From Candidatus Pelagibacter sp. (lineage in GTDB: Bacteria > Pseudomonadota > Alphaproteobacteria > Pelagibacterales > Pelagibacteraceae), in contig JAOISU010000003.1 of assembly GCA_028222445.1 (NCBI GenBank), positions 2,501 through 66,500 on the forward strand: DNA of 64,000 bases. The letters are read 5' to 3'. This document shows, one piece after another, positions 1 to 11,248 of this stretch (positions are counted from its first letter, which is position 1; each line of letters starts with the position of its first letter). Under the pieces are notes generated by a model. That model saw only the letters and a program-made list of their open reading frames with translations, did no database searches and was not told the DNA's origin. The translations under genes and the position numbers were made by a program.

Positions 1-384
1 CGAGCAGGATTTCTCGTGTCCCGCTTTACTCAAGAATTTTGTTAGACATTACTCATACGGGACTATCACCCTCTATGGTTAGCATTTCCAAACTATTCAA
101 ATTTTTCTAACAAAACTACTGGCCTACTCCGCGTTCGCTCGCCACTACTAACGGAATCTCAATTGATTTCTTTTCCTCTGGTTACTTAGATGTTTCAGTT
201 CTCCAGGTTGTCTCTTTAAACCTATGTATTCAGTTTAAAGTACCACATAAAGTGGTGGGTTTCCCCATTCGGAAATTTTCGGATCAAAGCTCACATACAG
301 CTCCCCGAAACTTATCGCAGTATATCACGTCCTTCATCGGCTTTCAGTGCCAAGGCATCCACTACACGCCCTTAAACGCTTGAT
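1..384 (-). rRNA. rrl: 23S ribosomal RNA, 5' end (partial)
   Basis: On the minus strand this reads as the 5' domain of bacterial 23S rRNA, including the conserved stretch near the 5' end that reads AAGCGTTTAAGGGCGTGTAG and continues into GTGGATGCC. The gene is cut by the left edge of the window, so only about the first 380 bases are present. It follows 16S, tRNA-Ile and tRNA-Ala on the same strand in the standard bacterial order. The exact mature 5' end is estimated to within several bases. Confidence 0.93.
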
Positions 385-448
385 TTATGCACAGAAAAAA
401 ATTCTTTTAACAGAAAATTCATCTATGTTGTGATCAAATTTTTATTTT

Positions 449-476
449 GAACATTAAATAATAACTTTTAATGTTC
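449..476 (-). other. Hairpin in the spacer between tRNA-Ala and 23S rRNA
   Basis: A 10-bp perfect inverted repeat (GAACATTAAA pairing with TTTAATGTTC) with an 8-base loop lies in the roughly 150-base spacer between tRNA-Ala and 23S. Spacer hairpins of this kind often take part in rRNA processing, but that role is inferred here. The rest of the spacer (384-534) is AT-rich with no coding sequence that I can see. Confidence 0.5.
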
Positions 477-534
477 GGATATAGATATTGATATAAATTA
501 TTTTTATTTACAGTTTTAATAACTAAATGTTTCC

Positions 535-610
535 TGGTGGAGGATAGCGGGATCGAACCGCTGACCTCCTGAATGCAAATCAGGCGCTCTCCCAGCTGAG
601 CTAATCCCCC
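535..610 (-). tRNA. tRNA-Ala (anticodon TGC)
   Basis: The minus strand folds into a full cloverleaf of 76 nt including an encoded CCA. The acceptor stem GGGGGAT pairs with ATCCTCC and gives the G3-U70 wobble pair that identifies tRNA-Ala. The anticodon loop reads TTTGCAT, so the anticodon is TGC. It sits in the 16S-23S spacer next to tRNA-Ile, as in most bacterial rRNA operons. Confidence 0.97.
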
Positions 611-619
611 AGTTAAGTA

Positions 620-696
620 TGGTGGGCCGAGAAAGACTCGAACTTTCGACCCCACCCTTATCAAGGGTGTGCTCTAACCAACTGAGCTACCGGCCC
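620..696 (-). tRNA. tRNA-Ile (anticodon GAT)
   Basis: A 77-nt cloverleaf on the minus strand with acceptor stem GGGCCGG pairing with TCGGCCC, discriminator A73 and encoded CCA. The anticodon loop reads TTGATAA, giving GAT (isoleucine). The gene lies 9 bases upstream of tRNA-Ala in the rRNA operon spacer. Confidence 0.97.
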
Positions 697-715
697 TACA
701 AGAAGGAAACATTAC

Positions 716-749
716 TTTAAGAAGAGAAATGAGGACGGTCAACATTACC
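716..749 (-). repeat. 16S rRNA processing stem, 3' arm
   Basis: This 34-base segment downstream of 16S matches, in inverted orientation, the segment at 2349-2382 upstream of 16S. Twenty-nine of 34 positions are identical, including the first 13. In the minus-strand precursor the two would pair and loop out the whole 16S, which is the arrangement cut by RNase III in other bacteria. The pairing is seen in the sequence; the enzyme is inferred. Confidence 0.75.
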
Positions 750-793
750 GATGTATATTATTTAGAGTGAAATTTTACTTTCACTCATCCTTA

Positions 794-2270
<1,477 letters not shown>

Positions 2271-2348
2271 AAAACGGCGCACACTAGCTTCATATATAAA
2301 TTGTAAGAATACAATCCATACGATTTTGAAGTGTGTACGACAAATTTT

Positions 2349-2382
2349 GGTAACCTTAACCGTCCACACTTCTCTTCTTAAA
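2349..2382 (-). repeat. 16S rRNA processing stem, 5' arm
   Basis: Inverted partner of 716-749 (29 of 34 positions match). The arm overlaps a second, local hairpin in the leader: GAAGTGTG near 2373-2366 can pair with CACACTTC near 2334-2327. The precursor therefore has two competing folds, one local and one spanning 16S. The fold is read from the sequence; any regulatory meaning is inference. Confidence 0.7.
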
Positions 2383-2476
2383 TTTTTACTTTTTAAATAG
2401 CTAATTGGGTCTAAAACGCCCAATAATCCTCACTAATCTATTGAATAAACAATAATTTTACTGAGAAAGTGTGCTG

Positions 2477-2504
2477 CTTATAAGCTAAAATAAAAGTAAA
2501 TCAA
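2477..2504 (-). promoter_or_regulatory. Candidate rRNA operon promoter
   Basis: On the minus strand a TTGATT element (2504-2499) is followed after 16 bases by TATAAG (2482-2477), a reasonable sigma-70 -35/-10 pair pointing at 16S. Transcription would start near 2470, giving a leader of about 200 bases before 16S. The region 2271-2599 otherwise holds this leader, the processing arm at 2349-2382 and the AT-rich upstream region of the divergent peptidase gene; I see no coding sequence in it. Confidence 0.45.
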
Positions 2505-2599
2505 GCTTTTAGCATTTAAATAAATCAATAAATACATCAGTAAATACAAGGTTTTTTTTGATTTTTTAGTATTACTAAATTAATAATTGAAAATTCCAA

Positions 2600-3904
2600 A
2601 TGATATTTAGTCTAAATAAATTAATTAAATTAGTAAAAAAAAAGACTGAGATTTTTATACTCTCTTTATTGGTAATTTTTACAATTTTTAGCACAACAAT
2701 TTATAATAACAAAAAATTTGAAACTAATGAGAGGTATAAAGGGGTAATAAATAATATTTATTTTCAAAAAAGCTTAAAGCAAATTTTTGATAACCTTAAA
2801 CCTAGATATAAAAGTGTTGATCATAAAATATCTAGTGGTGAAACATTTGATAAAATATTAAATAACTATTCTATTCCAAGTAAAGAAATTTTAGATATAA
2901 AAAAAAGTTTAAGTTCAGATTATAACTTAAGCAATCTAAAAAGTAATCTTGAAATAAAGTTTACAATTGATCAATCAAATAATAAAAAAATTACATCTTT
3001 TTTATTCCCTGTATCTAGAACTGAAAAAATTTTGTTAACTAAAAATATAGATACAGATAAATTTGACAAAAAAAAAATTATTACAAACTTAAATAAAAAA
3101 ATTATCTTTAAAGAAGGAAAGATTTTACAAAGTTTGTATAAAACTGCCATTGATCTTAATGTTCAACCCAACATAATAATTGAGTTTGCAAGGATCTATG
3201 GCTTTCAGGTAGATTTTCAAAGAGACATTAGAAAAAATGATAATTTTCAAATTATGTATGAAGTATTTGAGGATGATAATGGAAAAGTGTTTGAAACTGG
3301 AAATATTATTTTTGCAGATTTAAAACTTAGTGGAGTAAATAATTCTTTATATTATTTTGATAAAAAAGGAAATGAGGGGCACTACGATCAAAATGGAAAA
3401 AGTGTTGAAAAAGCCTTAATGAAAACTCCTATTAATGGTGCAAGACTTTCCTCTGCTTTTGGAATGAGAAAACATCCAATAGATGGTTATAATAAAATGC
3501 ATAGAGGAACAGATTTTGCAGCACCAATGGGCACACCTATTATGGCGTCAGGAAGTGGTGTCGTTACTAGAGCAAGATGGTGTGGTGGTGGTGGAAATTG
3601 TATAAAAATAAAACATAACTCAACATATGAAACTATTTATGCTCATATGAAAAACTTTGCACGAGGGATTAAAGAAGGTGTCAGAGTTAAGCAGGGTCAA
3701 ATAATTGGCTATGTTGGCTCAACAGGAAAATCTACTGGGCCCCATTTACATTATGAAGTTATAGAAAATGGAAAAAAAATTAATTCACAAAAACTAAAGC
3801 TACCTTCTGGAAAAATTCTTAAAAGTAAAAATAGAGAATTGTTTGAAGTTACACGAATTAAACTAGATGTTTTAAAGTCAGAGCTTATTATTGGCTTGAA
3901 TTAA
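2600..3904 (+). CDS. M23 family murein endopeptidase, membrane anchored
   Basis: The 434-aa product has an N-terminal membrane segment (about residues 17-35) after a basic start. A LysM-like or opacity-associated stretch follows (about 70-100), then a C-terminal LytM/M23 peptidase domain. The zinc ligands of the family are visible: H301 and D305 in HRGTDF, and the HLH motif at 382-384. M23 enzymes cut peptide cross-links in peptidoglycan in the periplasm, and the anchor suggests a cell-division or growth role as in MepM-type proteins. The gene stands alone, divergent from the rRNA operon, and overlaps the convergent DUF4167 gene by 4 bases. Confidence 0.88.
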   Translation: MIFSLNKLIKLVKKKTEIFILSLLVIFTIFSTTIYNNKKFETNERYKGVINNIYFQKSLKQIFDNLKPRYKSVDHKISSGETFDKILNNYSIPSKEILDIKKSLSSDYNLSNLKSNLEIKFTIDQSNNKKITSFLFPVSRTEKILLTKNIDTDKFDKKKIITNLNKKIIFKEGKILQSLYKTAIDLNVQPNIIIEFARIYGFQVDFQRDIRKNDNFQIMYEVFEDDNGKVFETGNIIFADLKLSGVNNSLYYFDKKGNEGHYDQNGKSVEKALMKTPINGARLSSAFGMRKHPIDGYNKMHRGTDFAAPMGTPIMASGSGVVTRARWCGGGGNCIKIKHNSTYETIYAHMKNFARGIKEGVRVKQGQIIGYVGSTGKSTGPHLHYEVIENGKKINSQKLKLPSGKILKSKNRELFEVTRIKLDVLKSELIIGLN

Positions 3905-4377
3905 ACTGCAGCAGATTTTTTTTCTGCAACTTTTTTCTCAATTGTTTTTGAAGGCTTTTTTAATTCTGTCTCTTGAGTGTCTTTTTTAACAATGGGTGCT
4001 TCTATTTTAGTTTCTTTTACAATCTGATCTACTGGTGTATTAGGTTTTACCACCTCTGATGGAGATGAATTTACTCTTGCCATTCTTAGACTTTCTTGTT
4101 CATTTTGAACTCTTGTAAAATGATCAGCATGTTGAAAATAATTTTCAGATAAAATCTTATCCTCATTGGCTAGAGCCTCTCTTGCCAAATCATTATATTT
4201 TTCAATTAGTTTAACAGCATTATGATTGTTTCTACCTGGAACTTTTCTTTGAAAATTATCATTATTAGAAAATTTTGATCCTTCATTGTTATTTCTAAAC
4301 GAAGGTCTTCTGTTATTATTATTTCTAAATGGAGGTCTTCTGTTGTTATTTGTATTATTACTTCTAAATGTTACCAT
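3901..4377 (-). CDS. DUF4167 family protein, Asn/Arg-rich
   Basis: The 158-aa product starts with a low-complexity run of Asn, Arg, Pro and Phe (about residues 5-45), then a conserved block around residues 50-95 (NAVKLIEKYNDLAREALAN) typical of DUF4167. The tail is charged and disordered, rich in Lys, Glu and Ala. DUF4167 genes usually follow prmC in Alphaproteobacteria, as here (15-base gap). The Arg/Asn-rich start suggests nucleic-acid binding, but the function is not known. Confidence 0.8.
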   Translation of the reverse strand: MVTFRSNNTNNNRRPPFRNNNNRRPSFRNNNEGSKFSNNDNFQRKVPGRNNHNAVKLIEKYNDLAREALANEDKILSENYFQHADHFTRVQNEQESLRMARVNSSPSEVVKPNTPVDQIVKETKIEAPIVKKDTQETELKKPSKTIEKKVAEKKSAAV

Positions 4378-4392
4378 ATTTATATCTTTAAT

Positions 4393-5235
4393 TTATATTT
4401 TAGTGCTGATTATGCAGCGATCATTATTGCCATAGTCTCTTACAGCTTTATTTATATAAAAACCCTCTTGTTTTAATATTTCTTTAACTTTATTTTTTTG
4501 ATTAAAACCTATCTCTAAAATAAACTTACCATTTTTCTTTATCAGATAGTTTGCTTTATTAATAACTTTTCTGATTTTTGAAAAACCATCAAATCCACCA
4601 CTCAAAGCTAATTTTGGTTCAAAATTAACAACATCTCTTTCCAAATATTTTAAACTTACTAATTCAATATAAGGAGGATTTGAAACAATTATATCATATT
4701 TGCCTACAGTGAAATTGTCAACACTAGAGTGAAAAAATTTAACCCTATTTTCTAAATTTAGCTTTTTTGCATTGAATTTACTCACATTTATACTTTTTTT
4801 AGAAATATCTATTCCTGTTCCATAGAAATATTTTCTTTCTTTTAATATTGATAACAAAATACATCCTGATCCTGTTCCTATGTCTAAAACTTGAAGATGA
4901 GTATTTTTTGAATATATTTTTAATATCTCTTCAACTATTAATTCTGTATCTGGTCTTGGAATCAAAACATCTTTATTAACAAAAAATTCATTATTCCAAA
5001 ATTCTTTTTTATTTATCAAATATGCTATGGGTTCTCCTTTTTTTCTTCTTTCAATAAGACTCATAAAATCACTTAATTGCTCTTCATTTAAAATTTGTTT
5101 GGGATTTAGGATGATATATTTTTTATCTTTATTAATTGAGTTAGATAATAAAATTTCACAATCAAGATGTGGATTTGACACACAACTTTGCTTTAAAGTA
5201 TTGGTTCCCTCAATTAGAATATTTTCTATATTCAT
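4393..5235 (-). CDS. prmC: Peptide chain release factor glutamine methyltransferase
   Basis: PrmC (HemK) methylates the glutamine of the GGQ motif in release factors RF1 and RF2 using S-adenosylmethionine. The 280-aa product has the helical N-terminal domain, IPRPDTE at 92-98, the SAM-binding motif DIGTGSGC at 118-125 and the catalytic NPPY at 186-189. It lies 2 bases after prfA, its substrate gene, on the same strand, so enzyme and substrate are almost certainly co-transcribed. Length is normal for the family. Confidence 0.96.
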   Translation of the reverse strand: MNIENILIEGTNTLKQSCVSNPHLDCEILLSNSINKDKKYIILNPKQILNEEQLSDFMSLIERRKKGEPIAYLINKKEFWNNEFFVNKDVLIPRPDTELIVEEILKIYSKNTHLQVLDIGTGSGCILLSILKERKYFYGTGIDISKKSINVSKFNAKKLNLENRVKFFHSSVDNFTVGKYDIIVSNPPYIELVSLKYLERDVVNFEPKLALSGGFDGFSKIRKVINKANYLIKKNGKFILEIGFNQKNKVKEILKQEGFYINKAVRDYGNNDRCIISTKI

Positions 5236-5237
5236 TT

Positions 5238-6311
5238 CTATGTGAGATTGCTTAGTTTTTCTTCCTGTGCTTGAAGAGTTAAAGTTTCAATCATTTCATC
5301 AAAGGCTTCTCCTTCTAAAAATTCTTCAAGTTTATGTAGTGTTAAATTGATACGATGATCAGTAACCCTTCCTTGAGGAAAATTATAAGTTCTAATTCTC
5401 TCTGATCTGTCTCCGGTGCCTATTTTGCTTTTTCTATCCTGTGATCTTTCTTGATCTATTCTTGATCTTTCTAAATCATAAAGTCTCGATCTTAAAATTT
5501 TCATTCCTTTAGCTTTATTTTTATGTTGAGATTTTTCATCCTGTTGAGAAACTGATAAGCCTGTTGGAATATGAGTTATTCTCACTGCGCTATCAGTTGT
5601 ATTAACAGATTGTCCCCCTGGTCCTCCGGCTCTAAAGACATCAATTCTCAAATCGGAGTCATTGATTTTTACATCAACTTCTTCAGCTTCTGGTAAGACG
5701 GCTACTGTTGCAGCAGAAGTATGAACTCTTCCTTGTGTTTCTGTATCTGGCACTCTTTGAACGCGGTGTACTCCACTCTCATACTTTAGAGTTGAGTATA
5801 TATTCTTTCCTCTAATAGAAGCGATAACTTCTTTAAGACCTCCCGCTTCACTCTGAGACATGCTAATTAATTCTAATTCCCATTTTTTTTTATTACTAAC
5901 TTTCTCGTACATCTTAAAAAGATCTGAAGCAAATAAACTAGCCTCTAGGCCACCTGTGCCAGCTCTAATTTCTATAATAGCGTTTTTTTTATCAGCTTCG
6001 TCTTTTGGTAATAAAAATAATTTTAATTTTTTTTCAATTATTTCATTTTCTAACTTAAGATCTTTCAGCTCTTTTTCTGCCATTCCTATAAAGTCTTTAT
6101 CACTACTTGGATCTTCTAGAATTTTTTCTAAATCTTTTCTTTCTACTTCATATGAAAAATATTTTTTAGCATCATCAATTACATCATTTAAATCAGAGTA
6201 CTCTTTAGATTTTTCAGCAAATAGTTTTTTATCAACTTCACCAGTTGACAATTCTTTTTCCAAAGTAGAATGTTTAGAGATTAAATCTTCAATTGTTTTT
6301 AGAGGTATCAT
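5238..6311 (-). CDS. prfA: Peptide chain release factor 1
   Basis: RF1 recognises UAA and UAG stop codons and triggers peptide release. The 357-aa product carries the stop-codon reading PxT motif (PDT, residues 188-190) and the peptidyl-transferase GGQ at 232-234 inside [10 protein letters not shown]. The start codon overlaps the stop of ispG by one base (TAATG), indicating translational coupling. prmC follows after 2 bases. Confidence 0.97.
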   Translation of the reverse strand: MIPLKTIEDLISKHSTLEKELSTGEVDKKLFAEKSKEYSDLNDVIDDAKKYFSYEVERKDLEKILEDPSSDKDFIGMAEKELKDLKLENEIIEKKLKLFLLPKDEADKKNAIIEIRAGTGGLEASLFASDLFKMYEKVSNKKKWELELISMSQSEAGGLKEVIASIRGKNIYSTLKYESGVHRVQRVPDTETQGRVHTSAATVAVLPEAEEVDVKINDSDLRIDVFRAGGPGGQSVNTTDSAVRITHIPTGLSVSQQDEKSQHKNKAKGMKILRSRLYDLERSRIDQERSQDRKSKIGTGDRSERIRTYNFPQGRVTDHRINLTLHKLEEFLEGEAFDEMIETLTLQAQEEKLSNLT

Positions 6312-7411
6312 TATAATTTTTTATCAAGTTCAGCAGCTTTTTTTTCAACTTCTTTGACAACTCTTGATATTATATCTTCTGATAAAACTTTTTCACTTTG
6401 AATGCCAGATAAATAAAGCATATTGTTTCCTTTGCCACCACCTGTTATTCCTATATCAGTCATCGCAGCCTCACCCGGTCCATTAACCACACATCCAATA
6501 ATTGATAAAGTTAGAGGAGTTTTTATATGTGAAAGTTTTTCTTCTAAGGTTTTGACTGTATCGATTACTTGAAATGCCTGCCTTGCGCAAGATGGACAAG
6601 AAATAATCTTTACTCCCCTATTTTTCAAATTTAATGATTTAAGTATTTCATTGCCTATTTTAATTTCTTTAACTGGGTCATCGGAAAGAGATATCCTTAT
6701 AGTATCACCTATGCCATCTAATAAAAGTGAACCTAGACCTATAGATGATTTAATACTTCCAGAAACAAAACCACCTGCTTCAGTAATTCCTAAATGCAAA
6801 GGATAATCTGTAACTTTTGAGAGTTGTCGGTATGCCGCCATAGATAAAAAGATATCTGAAGACTTAACACTAATCTTAAAATTAAAAAAATCTTGATCTT
6901 CTAATATTTTTATATTTCTTTTAGCACTTTCAACTAAAGCTTCTGGACATGGTTCTTTATATTTATCTAGAATATCTTTTTCAAGAGATCCGGCATTGAC
7001 ACCAATTCGAATGGAACAACCATTATTTTTGGCAGCACTTAAAACATCGTGAATTTTTAATTTGTCTCCAATATTTCCTGGATTAATTCTTAAACATTTT
7101 GCTCCATTTTCAGCTGCTTCTATTGCTCTTTTATAATGAAAGTGAATGTCGGCTATAATGGGTAAAGAAACATGTTTGGTAATTTCTTTAAGTGCCACTG
7201 AAGATTCTTGATCTGGGCAAGAAACTCTTACAAGATCCGCTCCCTCTTCATGAATGTCATTTATTTGTTTTATGGTGGCCTTAATATCAGTCGTTAAAGT
7301 ATTAGTCATTGATTGAACTGATATAGGATTATCTCCGCCAACCTTAACGTCACCTACATTGATAACTTTAGTTTTTTTTCGATGGATATCTCTAAATGGT
7401 CTAAGGCTCAT
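6311..7411 (-). CDS. ispG: 4-hydroxy-3-methylbut-2-enyl diphosphate synthase
   Basis: IspG (GcpE) carries out the penultimate step of the MEP isoprenoid pathway with a 4Fe-4S cluster. The 366-aa product shows the TIM-barrel N-terminal part ([21 protein letters not shown]) and the cluster-binding C-terminal part: CPSC near residue 271 and [10 protein letters not shown] near 306. It lies 3 bases after lysC and overlaps prfA by one base on the same strand. Size and motifs are standard for Proteobacteria. Confidence 0.96.
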   Translation of the reverse strand: MSLRPFRDIHRKKTKVINVGDVKVGGDNPISVQSMTNTLTTDIKATIKQINDIHEEGADLVRVSCPDQESSVALKEITKHVSLPIIADIHFHYKRAIEAAENGAKCLRINPGNIGDKLKIHDVLSAAKNNGCSIRIGVNAGSLEKDILDKYKEPCPEALVESAKRNIKILEDQDFFNFKISVKSSDIFLSMAAYRQLSKVTDYPLHLGITEAGGFVSGSIKSSIGLGSLLLDGIGDTIRISLSDDPVKEIKIGNEILKSLNLKNRGVKIISCPSCARQAFQVIDTVKTLEEKLSHIKTPLTLSIIGCVVNGPGEAAMTDIGITGGGKGNNMLYLSGIQSEKVLSEDIISRVVKEVEKKAAELDKKL

Positions 7412-7414
7412 TAA

Positions 7415-8626
7415 TTAATCTAATTTAAATTCTTTATGAAGTACTGCTACAGCTTTTTTTATCTGTTTATTAGAAATTAAAACTGAGATTTTAATTTCAG
7501 ATGTTGAAATGACCATAATATTAATTTTTTTAGAAGCTAATGCTTGAAACATTCGATAAGTAATTCCAGGCGTGGTAATCATACCCACACCAACAATGGA
7601 AACCTTCGATACATTATTATCATATGAGAATTTTCTAAAAGAAATTCTTTTATTTTTTTTAATTATTTTTTCTGTCTTTTTCAAATCCTCAGATTTAATG
7701 GTAAATGTTAGATCTGTTTCTTTTCCATTTAATGATATATTTTGAACAACCATATCAACATTAATTTGATTTAGTGATAATGGTTTAAAAACAGCTGCAG
7801 CTACACCTGGTTTATCTTTAACACCTACTATTGTAACCTTTACATCATTTTTTGTAGATGTAATTCCTGTAATTATTTGATTACTAAATATTTTTTTAGT
7901 TCCTGTAATTAATGTTCCTCTTTTTTTTTCAAAAGATGATTTTACTGAAAAATTTATATTATTTAATTTAGCATCTTGTACTGAAGTTGGCTGCATAACT
8001 TTTGCTCCAAGTGATGCCATCTCCAACATCTCATCGTATGAAATTTTAGAGATCTTTTTTGCTTTTGAATGATTTCTTGGATCTGTTGTATATACACCAT
8101 CTACATCAGTATAAATATTACATGCATCTGCATTGAAGAATTTTGCAAGCATTATGGCTGAAGCATCTGTTCCTCCTCTGCCAAGTGTTGTTATTCTACT
8201 ATCTAAATTAATTCCCTGAAAACCAGTTATGATAGGAATGCCACCTGTCTTCATAAAAGTTATTATTTTATTTTTATTGATTTTACTTATACGTGAAGCA
8301 CTATAAGGACCTTCAGTGATTATCGGAAGTTGCCAGGACATCCATGATCTTGCTTTCAAACCTAAATGTTTAAGTCTGCCAGCAATTAATGCACATGCGG
8401 CTTGCTCACCTGATGAAAGCAAAACATCATACTCTGCAGAGTCAAAATTATTGCTTAATTCTTCTGTTTTTCTAATAAGATCATTAGTGGTTCCACTCAT
8501 TGCAGAAGATACCACAATAACATTAAGTTTTTTTCTTTTATATGAAGCAATTATTTTTGCTACTTTTTTAATTCTATCTATATTTCCAACAGACGTTCCG
8601 CCAAACTTTAATACTACAATTTTCAT
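7415..8626 (-). CDS. lysC: Aspartate kinase
   Basis: Aspartate kinase phosphorylates aspartate at the entry to lysine, threonine and methionine synthesis. The 403-aa product begins with the nucleotide-binding KFGGTSVG (7-14), has the kinase motif GRGGTDASA near 169, and ends with two ACT domains (about 265-400), which usually mediate feedback inhibition by amino acids. It is the first gene of the minus-strand run lysC-ispG-prfA-prmC-DUF4167, a common alphaproteobacterial order, and is divergent from ubiG. Confidence 0.96.
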   Translation of the reverse strand: MKIVVLKFGGTSVGNIDRIKKVAKIIASYKRKKLNVIVVSSAMSGTTNDLIRKTEELSNNFDSAEYDVLLSSGEQAACALIAGRLKHLGLKARSWMSWQLPIITEGPYSASRISKINKNKIITFMKTGGIPIITGFQGINLDSRITTLGRGGTDASAIMLAKFFNADACNIYTDVDGVYTTDPRNHSKAKKISKISYDEMLEMASLGAKVMQPTSVQDAKLNNINFSVKSSFEKKRGTLITGTKKIFSNQIITGITSTKNDVKVTIVGVKDKPGVAAAVFKPLSLNQINVDMVVQNISLNGKETDLTFTIKSEDLKKTEKIIKKNKRISFRKFSYDNNVSKVSIVGVGMITTPGITYRMFQALASKKINIMVISTSEIKISVLISNKQIKKAVAVLHKEFKLD

Positions 8627-8693
8627 TGATAATTTTGTTTAATTTTTATTTGATAAAATACATCTTAATTGTTATGTCCACAAGTCATCTATT

Positions 8694-9416
8694 ATGAATT
8701 CAATAAATAAAAAAGAAATAGAAAAATTTTCAAGAATTGCAGAAGAATGGTGGAATCCTGATGGAAAATTTAAACCTTTGCACAATTTTAATCCTATAAG
8801 AATTAAATATATAAAAGAAAATATTATTAAAGATTTCAAAATTAAAGACTTAGATAAACCTTTAAAGAATATTAAACTGTTAGACATTGGTTGTGGGGGT
8901 GGCTTGTTATCTGAGCCAATGCGAAGATTGGGTGCTGATGTAACTGCGATAGATGCTTCGAAACAAAATATAGAAGTCGCTAAACTTCATGCAAAAAAAA
9001 ATAAACTTAAAATTAATTATAGAGTTAGTTCGCCTGAAAAACTAAAAACTGCAAAAAAATTTGATGTAATTTTGAATATGGAAATAGTTGAACATGTTAA
9101 TGATATAGACTTTTTTATTAAAGAAAGTTCTAAATTATTAAAAAAAAACGGTATAATGTTTGTTGCTACATTAAATAAAACATTAAAATCATATATTTTT
9201 GCAATCATTGGTGCTGAATATGTTTTAAAATGGCTTCCAATAGGGACACATGATTGGGAAAAATTTGTAAAGCCTGAGGATTTAACAGAGATTTCAAAAA
9301 AAAATAAACTATTGTTAAAAAAATTAGATGGTATGCAATTTAATATATTAAATAATAGCTGGAAGGTCAGTGATGACACTTCAGTTAATTATATTACAAA
9401 ATTTATTAAAACTTAA
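8694..9416 (+). CDS. ubiG: Ubiquinone biosynthesis O-methyltransferase
   Basis: UbiG methylates the ring hydroxyl groups of ubiquinone intermediates using S-adenosylmethionine. The 240-aa product has the family N-terminus (FSRIAEEWWNPDGKFKPLH), the SAM site LLDIGCGGGLLSEP (about 63-76) and the downstream GTHDWEKFVKPEDL block typical of UbiG. ubiG divergent from lysC is a common alphaproteobacterial arrangement. It overlaps the convergent DUF1178 gene by 4 bases. Confidence 0.96.
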   Translation: MNSINKKEIEKFSRIAEEWWNPDGKFKPLHNFNPIRIKYIKENIIKDFKIKDLDKPLKNIKLLDIGCGGGLLSEPMRRLGADVTAIDASKQNIEVAKLHAKKNKLKINYRVSSPEKLKTAKKFDVILNMEIVEHVNDIDFFIKESSKLLKKNGIMFVATLNKTLKSYIFAIIGAEYVLKWLPIGTHDWEKFVKPEDLTEISKKNKLLLKKLDGMQFNILNNSWKVSDDTSVNYITKFIKT

Positions 9417-9841
9417 TTAGTATTTTCTTTTATCCAGGGAATTACCTCAGCCTCTATTCCCTCTTCTCTCAATTCTTTTATATCTTCCTTTGTAGCAGTG
9501 CCATAAATTCGCTTCGAAAATTTTTTATCTTTATAGTGGATAGATCTAGCTTCATAAGCAAAATTTTCACCAACATATTTAAAATTTTTTTTTATAAAAT
9601 CTTGATATTTATTTATTGTTTTTTTGATATCTTTATATTTTTTGCTTGATGTATCAATACCAACATCTTTTTTGGACATTAGTATATTCGGTGACATCAA
9701 AGTCTTTTCAACACTTAGTGAGTTGCAAATATGACAATTGAGAAATTTTTTCTTTTTGAGTTTTTCATACTCTTTAGAGGTTGAAAACCAACTATCAAAG
9801 GTTATTTCACAATCTTTACATACAAGCTTATATTTAATCAT
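9413..9841 (-). CDS. DUF1178 family protein
   Basis: The 142-aa product starts MIKYKLVCKDCEITFDSWF and has two CxxC pairs (CKDC at about 8-11, CHIC at about 36-39), suggesting a small zinc-ribbon at the N-terminus. The C-terminal half contains EARSIHYKD and GTATKEDIKELREEGIE, which are typical of DUF1178. The function is unknown. The family is widespread in Alphaproteobacteria, often close to argJ as here. Confidence 0.82.
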   Translation of the reverse strand: MIKYKLVCKDCEITFDSWFSTSKEYEKLKKKKFLNCHICNSLSVEKTLMSPNILMSKKDVGIDTSSKKYKDIKKTINKYQDFIKKNFKYVGENFAYEARSIHYKDKKFSKRIYGTATKEDIKELREEGIEAEVIPWIKENTN

Positions 9842-9882
9842 GCTGTATAGATAATAACATAACTATTTAATTCAATATTAAA

Positions 9883-11184
9883 TTAACTTCTATAATCGGC
9901 ATTTATTTCTATATATTTTTTTGTTAAATCCATAGTGTAAGCTGTGAAATATTTTGATCCTGAATTCATGCTTATTGATATATCTATTGATGAGTTCTTC
10001 ATATAAGTTGAAACTTCACTTTCATTATAATTGCTAAAAATTTTTCCATTTTCTATAACTTTTATATCGCCAAAATTAATTGATAATTTATTTGTATCAA
10101 AATTTATTCCTGATTTGCCAATCGCCATTATTATTCTTCCCCAGTTTGGGTCTTCTCCAGCAATAGCTGTTTTGACTAAATTAGAATTTGCAATAGAAAA
10201 AGCTACAGATTTTGCATCACTCTGAGTTTTTGATTTTAAAACATTTATTGATATAAATTTAGTAGCACCCTCTCCATCTGCAACTATTCTTTTGGATAAA
10301 TTTAATAATACTGAGTGTAAAGCTTTATCAAAATGATAAAGTTTTTTATCTGTAATATTCTTAATTATTGGATTTTTTACTTTACCAGTTGAAAATATTG
10401 AAACCATGTCATTTGTGCTGGTATCGCCATCACATGTAATTGCATTAAATGTTGTATCAATATTTTTTTTTAACAATTTGCTTAAGACATCATTTGAAAG
10501 TTCTGCATCTGTAAAAATATATCCTAGTGTTGTGGCCATATTTGGAAAAATCATTCCTGATCCTTTTGCAATTCCATATATCTTTATTTTTTTATCACCA
10601 ATTTTACACTCTTCCATTGCAAGCTTTGGTTTTAAATCTGTTGTCATTATTCCTAAGGCTGCTTTTACCCAAATTGATTTATTCTGTGTGTATCTAATTT
10701 TTTTTATTAAATCTGAAATATTGCTTTTTATTTTTTTTGTAGGATATCTTTCACCTATTGTGCCAGTGCAACCAAAAAGTATCTCATTTGCCAATACTTT
10801 TTTGGGGAAATCTTCGTCTTCATTTTGTTTTTTTGAAAGCTGTATTGAAAGTTCCTCTGCTATTTCTTTTAGAGCCTTATAACCTTCAGATCCTGTGAAT
10901 GCATTGGCATTTCTGGTGTTTACCAAAAGTGACTTTATTTTTTTACATTTTATATTTAAGTTCCATTTAATGTTTTCTGAAATTATTTTAGATTGTGTGA
11001 AAACAGATGCATAATTTGCTCCATCTCTAAAATAAAACATAACAAGATCATCTCTTGGTTTTTTGTATAAATTTGCACAAATTGTTGAAATCGAAAGTCC
11101 ATCTATATGGTCTAAATCTTGAAAGTCTTGCAATTTTGACATTGAAGCTAATGAGTTTACGAAGTTTTTTAAATTTAATGGCAT
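9883..11184 (-). CDS. argJ: Glutamate N-acetyltransferase / ornithine acetyltransferase
   Basis: ArgJ transfers the acetyl group from N-acetylornithine to glutamate, recycling it in arginine synthesis. The 433-aa product contains the self-cleavage region MIFPNMATTLGY, where the second chain begins at the Thr after MAT, and the SGMIFP and NSIxxDGD-like blocks (here NAITCDGDTSTNDM). It is divergent from secA in a 64-base gap. Other arginine genes in the window are argB, argD and argF. Confidence 0.95.
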   Translation of the reverse strand: MPLNLKNFVNSLASMSKLQDFQDLDHIDGLSISTICANLYKKPRDDLVMFYFRDGANYASVFTQSKIISENIKWNLNIKCKKIKSLLVNTRNANAFTGSEGYKALKEIAEELSIQLSKKQNEDEDFPKKVLANEILFGCTGTIGERYPTKKIKSNISDLIKKIRYTQNKSIWVKAALGIMTTDLKPKLAMEECKIGDKKIKIYGIAKGSGMIFPNMATTLGYIFTDAELSNDVLSKLLKKNIDTTFNAITCDGDTSTNDMVSIFSTGKVKNPIIKNITDKKLYHFDKALHSVLLNLSKRIVADGEGATKFISINVLKSKTQSDAKSVAFSIANSNLVKTAIAGEDPNWGRIIMAIGKSGINFDTNKLSINFGDIKVIENGKIFSNYNESEVSTYMKNSSIDISISMNSGSKYFTAYTMDLTKKYIEINADYRS

Positions 11185-11248
11185 ATATTTAAAATATTTA
11201 TTTAATACTTATATTAAAAGCTGTAATTAATTATATATCAAAAAAAAG

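Noticed and set aside
434..664. A 76-codon minus-strand frame across the tRNA-Ala region
   Set aside because: It reads through tRNA-Ala and part of tRNA-Ile, both of which fold as complete tRNAs.
3901..4377. Tandem Asn/Arg repeats as a mobile or CRISPR-like repeat
   Set aside because: The repeats are codon-level low complexity within the DUF4167 coding region.
5860..6357. A 165-codon plus-strand frame opposite prfA
   Set aside because: It lies antisense to a fully conserved prfA and has no recognisable content.
10406..10882. A 158-codon plus-strand frame opposite argJ
   Set aside because: It is the shadow of argJ; its composition follows the complementary strand.
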